Assembly: GCF_900108345.1 (NCBI RefSeq)
Contig: NZ_FNVV01000012.1
Coordinates: forward strand, 444,978-508,977
Source of the DNA: Bacteroides ndongoniae
GTDB lineage: Bacteria; Bacteroidota; Bacteroidia; Bacteroidales; Bacteroidaceae
Direction of reading: 5' to 3'
DNA length: 64,000 nucleotides
In this document: one piece after another, positions 57,296 through 64,000 of the stretch
Numbering within the stretch: position 1 is the first letter of the stretch
Layout: the number at the start of each line of letters is the position of its first letter
Program-made: the position numbers and the translations under genes
Notes under the pieces: generated by a model
Told to the model about the DNA's origin: nothing
The model's input: the letters and a program-made list of their open reading frames with translations, nothing else
Databases searched by the model: none

Positions 57296-58036
57296 ATGTT
57301 ACAAAAGACCATAGTAATAGAACAGGAACTCCGTCAGTATGTTGATCCTGTAAAGCGTGAATATCTTCCCAAGTTTTTCAAAACAGGGAAGGGGCAATAT
57401 GGTGAAGGCGACCGCTTTTTGGGTGTTGTCGTTCCTGATACCCGTCAGGTAGCTCGCCGTCACAAAGAGGAACCGTTTGATGTGATGGCTGAGTTGCTAC
57501 AGAACGAATGGCACGAATGCCGTCTTTGTGCTTTGCTGATGATGGTAGAACGTTTCAAGAAGTCTGCTTCTGATGGACGGAAGACAATCTTTGATTTCTA
57601 TCTGACGCAGACTGCCCGTATCAATAATTGGGATTTGGTCGATCTTTCGGCTCCTTATATCGTAGGCGAGTATTTGAAGGATAATCCCCGTGATGTACTT
57701 TATCGGCTGGCACAGAGTGATTGGCTTTGGGACCGGCGCATTGCGGTCGTTTCGACTCTTGCTTTGATTCGGGATCATGACTTCATTGACACTTTGCGAT
57801 TGTCGGAATATTTCCTTCAGCCTTATGTGGCCGCTGCTCCTTCGCTCCCTGCTGTTCGTATGCACGATCTGATGCAGAAAGCTATTGGCTGGATGCTGCG
57901 CGAGGTGGGCAAGCGAGATAAGGATCTGTTGGTACAGTTCCTTGAGAAATATGACGTCGTAATGCCCCGTACAATGTTACGTTATGCCATTGAGAAGTTC
58001 TCGAAAGAGGAACGGCTGGAGTTTATGGTGCGTTGA
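57296..58036 (+). CDS. AlkD-type DNA alkylation repair protein
   Basis: This 246-residue HEAT-like-repeat DNA glycosylase family protein removes bulky or cationic alkylated bases without base flipping. Family features are PDTRQVARRHKEEPFDVMAELLQNEWHECRLCALLMMVE, NNWDLVDLSAPYIVGEYL (NWDLVD is characteristic) and WDRRIAVVSTLALIRDHDF. The C-terminal KAIGWMLREVGKRDKDLLVQFLE is also typical of the family. It has a -7 promoter element upstream and stands alone. Confidence 0.93.
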   Translation: MLQKTIVIEQELRQYVDPVKREYLPKFFKTGKGQYGEGDRFLGVVVPDTRQVARRHKEEPFDVMAELLQNEWHECRLCALLMMVERFKKSASDGRKTIFDFYLTQTARINNWDLVDLSAPYIVGEYLKDNPRDVLYRLAQSDWLWDRRIAVVSTLALIRDHDFIDTLRLSEYFLQPYVAAAPSLPAVRMHDLMQKAIGWMLREVGKRDKDLLVQFLEKYDVVMPRTMLRYAIEKFSKEERLEFMVR

Positions 58037-58093
58037 TTATGCACAATAAATAGAAGCAAGTTTTTTGTAAGTTAATGATAATACGTTGGAGTT

Positions 58094-59098
58094 ATGTATA
58101 AAGAATTTGTAGGCATTCTTTGTTTTCTGTTCAGTGCCTGTCTGCTTCAGGCACAGGATCCCAAAGAGAGGGGATTGCAAAGTATCAATAGAACATCGGC
58201 AGAAGCCATTGTCGGTTTTCTGGCCGATGATGAATTGCAAGGACGCGAGGCAGGTATGCACGGCTCGCGGGTGGCAGCACGCTATCTGGCTGCTTTTTTG
58301 AAAGACATCGGTGTGGCTCCGCTTGATGGAGAGAGTTATTATCAACCTTTCGAAGCCTGTGCCCGCGAGCGGCAGCAAAAGGGACGTTTTCAGGTTCATC
58401 CGGACTCTATTGCTCTTTACAAACAGGGGGCATATCGTTCTTTGCGGCTGAACAATGTACTGGGAATGATTCCAGGTAAGCGGAAGGACGAGTATGTAGT
58501 GGTAGGTGCCCACTTCGATCATTTGGGCGTGGACGAAACCTTGGCCGGAGACTCTATCTATAATGGAGCTGACGATAACGCTTCCGGTGTTTCGGCTGTC
58601 CTTCAGATAGCCCGTGCTTTTGTGGTTTCGGGACAGAAGCCGTTGCGCAATGTCATCATTGCTTTGTGGGATGGCGAGGAGAAAGGATTGCTTGGCTCAA
58701 GGTATTTCACTATGTCGTGCCCTTTCATCGGAAAAGTGAAAGGCTACCTTAACTTCGACATGATAGGTCGTAACAATAAGCCCGACTGTCCGCAACATGT
58801 AGTCTATTTCTATACCGAATCGCATCCAGCCTTTGGCGAATGGCTGAAGCAGGATATTCGTACGTATGGTCTGGATCTGAAGCCCGATTACCGTCCTTGG
58901 GATCGTCCCGTTGGCGGTAGCGATAATGCTTCGTTTGCTTTACTGGATATTCCCATTATCTGGTATCATACGGACGGACATCCCGATTATCATCAACCGA
59001 GTGACCATGCAGACCGGTTGAACTGGGATAAGCTGACAGACATCACCCGTGCTTCATTCCTGAATGTCTGGAATTTGGCTAATGAACCTGTTTATTGA
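58094..59098 (+). CDS. Exported M28-family zinc aminopeptidase
   Basis: This 334-residue exported protein has signal MYKEFVGILCFLFSACLLQAQ. The M28 two-zinc site is visible: GAHFDHLG (His, Asp), NGADDNASGVSAVLQIAR (Asp), WDGEEKGLLGSRYF (Glu-Glu), NFDMIGRN (Asp) and HPDYHQPSDHAD (His). It probably trims peptides in the periplasm. It is followed only 37 bases later by the hybrid two-component gene on the same strand, so read-through or co-expression is possible, but the functions need not be linked. Confidence 0.93.
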   Translation: MYKEFVGILCFLFSACLLQAQDPKERGLQSINRTSAEAIVGFLADDELQGREAGMHGSRVAARYLAAFLKDIGVAPLDGESYYQPFEACARERQQKGRFQVHPDSIALYKQGAYRSLRLNNVLGMIPGKRKDEYVVVGAHFDHLGVDETLAGDSIYNGADDNASGVSAVLQIARAFVVSGQKPLRNVIIALWDGEEKGLLGSRYFTMSCPFIGKVKGYLNFDMIGRNNKPDCPQHVVYFYTESHPAFGEWLKQDIRTYGLDLKPDYRPWDRPVGGSDNASFALLDIPIIWYHTDGHPDYHQPSDHADRLNWDKLTDITRASFLNVWNLANEPVY

Positions 59099-59135
59099 CC
59101 TGTATTTATGCCCGGTTTAAAATAAATTGTGTACG

Positions 59136-62100
59136 ATGAGAAATATTACGCTCTGTGGGGTTTTATTGTTGATTTTCTGCACATGTTCTAATCTATACGC
59201 TCAACATATCATTTCCAGAAAGCTGCCTTTCTTCTATGAATTGGCTTCTAACGAGATTTTTGATATTTATCAGGATAAAGAAGGGTATTTGTGGATTGGT
59301 ACGACAAACGGACTGGCGCGCTACGACGGATATCGTTTGCAGTCTTTTCGTTCGGACTATAAGGATTTAAGTTTGCTTACCGACAATACCATTTCTTCCA
59401 TTGCCGATAATGAGCAATATGTTTGGATAGGAACTCGCAAAGGCCTTAACCTGTATGACAAACATACTTGCCGGATTGTGCCTTTCCCGGATGAGAGACT
59501 TTTGGACAAGAATATTAATTATATGATTGCCGACCATTCGGGTACGGTTTGGCTGGCTACAGGAAAGAAGATATACAAATGCTCTCCGGATGCCACAAAA
59601 GTCGAAGAGTACGAGCTGCTTTCTCGCAAAGATTATTTTGTCAATGCTGTCTATGCTGACAGAGAAGGGAATGTGTGGGCACTTACAAATGGAATTGGGC
59701 TTTTCAGATACGATGCTGAAACTGACTTCTTTATCAGCTATCCCCGGCTGGGGGCATCTAATGCTCCTTATATTATGTATCAGGACGTTGCCGGTAATTA
59801 TTGGATTGGTACATGGGGAGAAGGGTTGTGGCAGTTCTTTCCTGATAAAACGGATGATTGTTATAAAAGACATCACATCATAAACACAAGAACCGGTTTG
59901 TCGGAACCTATCTTTTACAGTATGGTTCAGGACGATACGTTCGGTTATCTGTGGTTACTTTCCTATAATGAACTATATGCGTTGAAGTATACAGAGGATG
60001 GCCGGTTAGAGAGTGTCGATATCCACGACAGGGTAGATACGCACATGATGTATACCAAAATCTTAAAAGACCGGGAAGGAAATTTGTGGCTGGGCTCTTA
60101 TGATATGGCCTATACGATCTTTTTCGATCATTCGAAGATTGATAACTATCCTTTGGAGCAACTGAAAGAACAGATGGGATGGGATGTCAATATATTGAAT
60201 CTGTGCATGGACAAAGAATCGCTGATGTGGATTAGTCAAGATCGATATGGGCTTTGTCTTTACGATTTACAACGGAATCTGCTGGTCGATAACAAGAATA
60301 ATGAAGTGTCAGGACTTGGTGAAGTGGAACTGTTGGTGAAGTCACGCGCAAAGGACGGAATTTGGGTTACGCCCAGATATGTGCCGAGGGCTGTGCGGGT
60401 GGCATATCGAGATATGTCGGTTTGTGTAGAAGAAGATATTAATCTGTCTGGACAAGCGAGTGGGAGCATCAAGAATTTGACAGAAGATAGCGCTGGTAAC
60501 TTATGGATATTGACAAAATCTGCATTGTTTATCAAACAACCGGATGTTGATAAGCCCGTTGTCTCCGGGCAGAAGTTACCGATGATGCATGCCATGGCTG
60601 CCGGTCCGGATGGATATGTCTGGGGAGTAGGTTCGGACAAATGTCTGTATCGGTTGCGTTATTCCAACGGACAGATTGTTTTGGAAGATCGGGTTCCGGT
60701 TCAGCTTTTGTCAGAGCAAGAAGAAATTCTGCATATTAGTCTGGATTCTGAAGGCTGCTTGTGGTTGGTTTCCTCTTTGGGCAGGATTTTCAGGTCGGAC
60801 CAGGACAGGAGAACTTTTAAAAATATGCCTTTGGACAGCAGGCTGGATAACTGTTCGGTATTGGGAATGGTTGCCGAGAAAGATTTTGTGTGGATTGCAA
60901 CCAATAAAAAGGTACTGCAATACAATATCCGCAAAGAAACCTGTGTAGACTATGGAACTACGGATGAAAACATCGAGGTCGATGTATTCCGATACAAGGC
61001 AATCAGCCCAGACGGTTTGGGTGGACTGTATGTTGGCGGGCATCACGGATTTGTACATATTCAGTCGGATACGGTTTCTGCAATCGATGTCTCGCGTTTC
61101 CGTCCGGTGGCTACAGATGTGCGTTCGGATAACCAAAGTGTACTGTTTGGTGGAAGAAATACGGCCAGTCGGGTGGTACTCGATTCGGATGCCAGGAATA
61201 TTGAAATCTGTTTTTCTCCTCTACGCTATGCGTTGAACTCGAAAAAGCTTCGGATGGCTTATCGGTTGGAGGGAGCAGATAAGGACTGGATTTATCTGGA
61301 TTATGGCAAAAGTTCGGCTTTCTACAACCGTTTGAGGAAAGGTACTTATCACTTTAAGGTGAAAATGGAAGACGGACAAGGAGGGTGGACTGCTGGAGAG
61401 ACTCTGCTGACGTTGGTGAAACTACCGGCATTCTACGAAACCTGGTGGGCTTACGTATTCTATCTGATAGTTGCTGTTTCGTGTGCTTATTCTATGTTGC
61501 GTTTTTATATCAGGCGAATGAAGCTGAAGAATGAAGCGAAACTGAAAGAAGAAATGGTGCGTACGAAGCTGAATTACTTTACAAACGTTTCGCACGAACT
61601 GCTGACGCCGCTTACGGTGATTTCCTGCATGTCCGATTATATGGAACAGAGAGTTCCTGCCGTGCGTCAGCAGTGTGATGTGTTGAAATCGAATGTGGAC
61701 AGACTAAAGCGCCTGATACAGCAGATTCTCGACTTCAGGAAAGTAGATGTCGGAAAAATGAAGCTGAGTGTGGCAGAAGGGGATGCCGGCGCATTTATAC
61801 AGACGCTTTGTAATAATAATTTCCGCCCGTTGGCTGCCCAAAAGAATATATCGCTCGAAATCAGTATAGAACCAGTCGAGATAAAGGCCTGGCTGGACTT
61901 TGATAAGCTGGATAAGATTCTGTACAATCTCCTTTCGAATGCAGTCAAATACACTCCGGAAGGGAAAACAATCAGGATTACGGCCTATATTATACATAAG
62001 GAAGGTGGTCGTTTTCTGGTACTTAAAGTAGCCGATGAAGGAGTAGGAATTGCTTCGGGCGAGCTTGCCCGGATATTTACCCGTTTCTACAGCGATCGGA

Positions 62101-63110
62101 AGAACAAGGGAGTAGAATCGAACGGCATCGGGCTTTCGCTGACAAAGGATCTGGTATGTCTGCATCATGGCAATATTGATGTGGAAAGTACGTTAGGCAG
62201 TGGCAGTTGTTTTACGGTAGAGATTCCTGTCGATAAAGAGGCTTATGCGGCCGATGAGAGGGTGGAAGAAGTGTCCGTACTTCCGGCCGATGAAATCGCT
62301 TCTGAACCTAACACAGAAGCCGAACCTGTATTGCCGGAAGAAAACACCGACCGGCCGACGTTGCTGCTGATAGATGATAATACGGAACTGCTCTACATTA
62401 TGCGGGAGCTGTTTAAGGATAGCTATGGGGTGCTGACCGCTGCTGACGGAGGACAGGCATGGGAGCAGCTGACTGCACATACGGTAGACGTGATAATCTG
62501 CGATGTAATGTTGCCCGATGTAAGCGGATGGAAACTGTGCAGCCGAATGAAAGCCGATTTGCGTTTCAATCATATTCCGGTGATTATCCTGACTGCCAAG
62601 AACGGTGCCGACGACCAGGTGACCAGTTATAATGTAGGAGCCGAAGGTTACATTGCCAAACCGTTCGATATGAAAGTGCTGTCAGCCCGTATCGACAATC
62701 TGATTAAAGCTTCGCGAAGAAGACAGGCGGCATTCCGAAAAGAGAAGAATGTCAGTCTGGAGGACCTGGCCTATCCTTCAGCCGACCGTCAGTTCCTGCA
62801 AGCTGTGATCGAAAGCATCGAAGCGCATCTGGAGCAGTCGGAGTTCGACCTGGATCAGTTGTCTAAAGAGGTGAACATGTCCAAGTCTACGCTGTATCGC
62901 AAAATCAAGTCGATGACCGGATTGACTCCGTTGGACTTTGTGCGCAATGTCAAGATGAAGCGTGCCTGCATGATGTTGTCTTCACATTCGGTAACCATAT
63001 CCGAGGTTGCTTATGCCGTCGGTTTCAATAATCCCAAGTACTTCACGAAGTGCTTCAAAGAGGAGTTCGGCGTAACTCCTACCGAGTATCAGCAGATGCA
63101 GCCGTCTTAA
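59136..63110 (+). CDS. Hybrid two-component system regulator (HTCS)
   Basis: This single-chain sensor, kinase and transcription factor has about 1324 residues. After a signal sequence come about fourteen two-component propeller repeats (EGYLWIGTTNGLARYDG, NVWALTNGIGLFRYD, NLWLGSYD) forming two propellers, then a Y_Y_Y domain (YRLEGADKDWIYLDYGKSS). A membrane helix follows near 770-795. The histidine kinase has phospho-acceptor His820 in FTNVSHELLTPLTVI, then an ATPase domain (NLLSNAVKYTPEGK, GVGIASGELARIF). A receiver domain has Asp1123 in IICDVMLPD. The C-terminal AraC-type HTH has EVAYAVGFNNPKYFTKCFKEEFG. HTCSs sense glycan fragments in the periplasm and switch on adjacent polysaccharide utilisation loci; the GH2 gene downstream is the likely target. 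Start ATG 59136 is preferred over TTG 59127. Confidence 0.95.
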   Translation: MRNITLCGVLLLIFCTCSNLYAQHIISRKLPFFYELASNEIFDIYQDKEGYLWIGTTNGLARYDGYRLQSFRSDYKDLSLLTDNTISSIADNEQYVWIGTRKGLNLYDKHTCRIVPFPDERLLDKNINYMIADHSGTVWLATGKKIYKCSPDATKVEEYELLSRKDYFVNAVYADREGNVWALTNGIGLFRYDAETDFFISYPRLGASNAPYIMYQDVAGNYWIGTWGEGLWQFFPDKTDDCYKRHHIINTRTGLSEPIFYSMVQDDTFGYLWLLSYNELYALKYTEDGRLESVDIHDRVDTHMMYTKILKDREGNLWLGSYDMAYTIFFDHSKIDNYPLEQLKEQMGWDVNILNLCMDKESLMWISQDRYGLCLYDLQRNLLVDNKNNEVSGLGEVELLVKSRAKDGIWVTPRYVPRAVRVAYRDMSVCVEEDINLSGQASGSIKNLTEDSAGNLWILTKSALFIKQPDVDKPVVSGQKLPMMHAMAAGPDGYVWGVGSDKCLYRLRYSNGQIVLEDRVPVQLLSEQEEILHISLDSEGCLWLVSSLGRIFRSDQDRRTFKNMPLDSRLDNCSVLGMVAEKDFVWIATNKKVLQYNIRKETCVDYGTTDENIEVDVFRYKAISPDGLGGLYVGGHHGFVHIQSDTVSAIDVSRFRPVATDVRSDNQSVLFGGRNTASRVVLDSDARNIEICFSPLRYALNSKKLRMAYRLEGADKDWIYLDYGKSSAFYNRLRKGTYHFKVKMEDGQGGWTAGETLLTLVKLPAFYETWWAYVFYLIVAVSCAYSMLRFYIRRMKLKNEAKLKEEMVRTKLNYFTNVSHELLTPLTVISCMSDYMEQRVPAVRQQCDVLKSNVDRLKRLIQQILDFRKVDVGKMKLSVAEGDAGAFIQTLCNNNFRPLAAQKNISLEISIEPVEIKAWLDFDKLDKILYNLLSNAVKYTPEGKTIRITAYIIHKEGGRFLVLKVADEGVGIASGELARIFTRFYSDRKNKGVESNGIGLSLTKDLVCLHHGNIDVESTLGSGSCFTVEIPVDKEAYAADERVEEVSVLPADEIASEPNTEAEPVLPEENTDRPTLLLIDDNTELLYIMRELFKDSYGVLTAADGGQAWEQLTAHTVDVIICDVMLPDVSGWKLCSRMKADLRFNHIPVIILTAKNGADDQVTSYNVGAEGYIAKPFDMKVLSARIDNLIKASRRRQAAFRKEKNVSLEDLAYPSADRQFLQAVIESIEAHLEQSEFDLDQLSKEVNMSKSTLYRKIKSMTGLTPLDFVRNVKMKRACMMLSSHSVTISEVAYAVGFNNPKYFTKCFKEEFGVTPTEYQQMQPS

Positions 63111-63146
63111 CCGGAGCTGTATGCTGTGTGGATTAAGAGGCTTTTC

Positions 63147-63205
63147 AGGGGGCAAAAATCGTTCATTAGGGGGTAAATTCTTTGCATGCAAGGATTTTAC
63201 TCCCT
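63147..63205. promoter_or_regulatory. Candidate HTCS operator upstream of the GH2 gene
   Basis: AGGGGGCAAA (63147-63156) recurs as AGGGGGTAAA (63168-63177), 21 bases later. The second copy is also the left arm of a 38-base imperfect palindrome, 63168-63205, centred on TTTGCATGCAA, whose right arm ends TTTTACTCCCT. Direct and inverted copies two helical turns apart are what a dimeric AraC-type domain could bind. A TTTG (63181-63184) inside the palindrome and a TATAATTTG at about 63207 may form the promoter. Confidence 0.5.
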
Positions 63206-63278
63206 ATATAATTTGTTTGGATGCCTGTTTTTGTGGAGTAGTTTGCTTCTTTTGCATACTTGAATTAATGCTAATAAC

Positions 63279-64000
63279 ATGAAAAAGAAACAGAATTTTG
63301 CAGGCCATCGTGCAATAGGTTTTCTGATGGCGTTTATTTTTCTTTGGGGAGTGCTTCCGTATGCGGAAGCCGGTGATGTTCGCAAACAGCTTTTCGATAG
63401 TGGCTGGAGGTTTGCTTTGGGTGACAGTACTGCTGCTTCGGCTGCGGCTTACGATGATTCGGCCTGGCGGTTGTTGGACTTGCCGCACGATTGGAGTATT
63501 GAGGGAACGATTGCTGCCGATGCACCGATGGGGAACGACGGCGGATATTTCCCCGCGGGAATAGGTTGGTATCGTAAAACCTTCCAGGTTCCTGCCGATT
63601 ATCGTGACCGCAAAGTAGGAATCTATTTCGAGGGTGTGTATATGAATGCAGAAGTGTTTATCAACGGAACTTCGCTGGGTGTTTGGCCGTATGGTTACTC
63701 TTCTTTCTTTTACGACCTGACTCCTCATATCCGTGTAGGCGAGGCGAACGTAGTTGCAGTACGTGTCGACAACTCTCAGCAGAAGAACTGCCGCTGGTAC
63801 AGTGGCTCGGGCATTTACCGGCACGTCTGGCTGACGGTAACCGACAAGGTGCATATCGACCACTGGGGTATGTTTGTTACGACGCCCGAAGTGAGCAAAG
63901 AAAAAGCGACCGTTAAGGTGCAGACAGCTTTGAAGAACGAGACTGCGGCCGACCGTCGCATCACGCTGACCACCACCCTGTTCGATGCCAAGAAGCAGTC
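63279..64000 (+). CDS. Glycoside hydrolase family 2 protein (beta-galactosidase-like), 5' part
   Basis: The frame from ATG 63279 is open to the window edge (240 codons and on). It has a signal peptide (IGFLMAFIFLWGVLPYAEA) and the GH2 sugar-binding jelly-roll: FDSGWRFALGD, WRLLDLPHDWSIEG, GIGWYRKTFQVPADYRDRKV, IYFEGVYMNAEVFINGTSLG, GYSSFFYDLTPHI and NCRWYSGSGIYRHVWL. The immunoglobulin-like domain begins near residue 200. The catalytic domain is outside the window, so the substrate (beta-galactoside or another) is open. It lies directly downstream of an HTCS gene and a candidate operator, typical of a polysaccharide utilisation locus. Confidence 0.92.
   Translation, partial: MKKKQNFAGHRAIGFLMAFIFLWGVLPYAEAGDVRKQLFDSGWRFALGDSTAASAAAYDDSAWRLLDLPHDWSIEGTIAADAPMGNDGGYFPAGIGWYRKTFQVPADYRDRKVGIYFEGVYMNAEVFINGTSLGVWPYGYSSFFYDLTPHIRVGEANVVAVRVDNSQQKNCRWYSGSGIYRHVWLTVTDKVHIDHWGMFVTTPEVSKEKATVKVQTALKNETAADRRITLTTTLFDAKKQ

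Noticed and set aside
1..64000. tRNA or rRNA genes
   Set aside because: No T-loop/acceptor combinations or rRNA-like stretches were recognised on reading; a covariance-model scan would be decisive.

Overview
This 64 kb window is a chromosomal segment of a Bacteroides-like member of the Bacteroidota. Several things point there: promoters follow the Bacteroides pattern (TTTG, then TAnnTTTG about 19-21 bases later), there are many 'SDDD'-type surface lipoproteins, fimbrillin-like and BACON-domain proteins, a hybrid two-component regulator beside a GH2 enzyme, 6-bladed beta-propeller lipoproteins, a Nim-like flavoprotein and a DUF3836 protein. Species cannot be fixed from the sequence alone. No rRNA, tRNA or CRISPR array was recognised.

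Layout. 1-276 is the right end of an IS66-family element. 277-7347 is a surface-protein region: a fimbrillin-like/FISUMP lipoprotein, a Nim-like oxidase on the other strand, a multi-domain repeat lipoprotein and a BACON-metalloprotease lipoprotein. 7494-18036 is mostly housekeeping: RNase R, a CDF transporter-epimerase-PAP2 membrane-lipid type operon, DusB, an MNT/HEPN gene pair overlapping the tRNA hydroxylase gene trhP, a thioesterase and DprA. 18132-27033 is accessory: a GH78-type rhamnosidase, an ECF sigma factor with a membrane partner, about 1 kb of repeat-rich DNA, and a TPR transmembrane regulator followed by two beta-propeller lipoproteins. 27153-52924 is largely conserved core, mostly on the minus strand: MnmD, a YqaA-like protein, PurD, DPP-IV, an RlmL-like methyltransferase, serine acetyltransferase, Lgt, PanE-like, YchF, an EamA transporter (+), PolA, polyprenyl synthase (+), DeoC, a MazG-like protein, Dtd, UvrC, Apt and MnmG. 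53225-64000 holds an unknown alpha/alpha-barrel-like secreted protein, YbeY, a SpmA/SpmB fusion, AlkD, an M28 peptidase, a hybrid two-component system and the start of a GH2 glycosidase, probably the edge of a polysaccharide utilisation locus.

The most unusual feature is a set of degenerate intergenic tandem arrays with a period of 22 bp (once 21/22). They occur near 2.55, 12.9, 21.7, 22.0, 22.4, 27.1, 40.2 and 46.4 kb. Most share a CTTG..CGG.TCG-like unit, and none lies inside a gene. Other points of interest are a MITE-like palindromic element in a long and a short form, a parS-like site next to mnmG, intrinsic-terminator hairpins placed in 5' leaders, a mosaic TPR sensor gene whose middle drops from about 70% to 41% GC, a possible late nonsense codon in the rhamnosidase gene, and a palindrome at the GH2 promoter beside the hybrid regulator.
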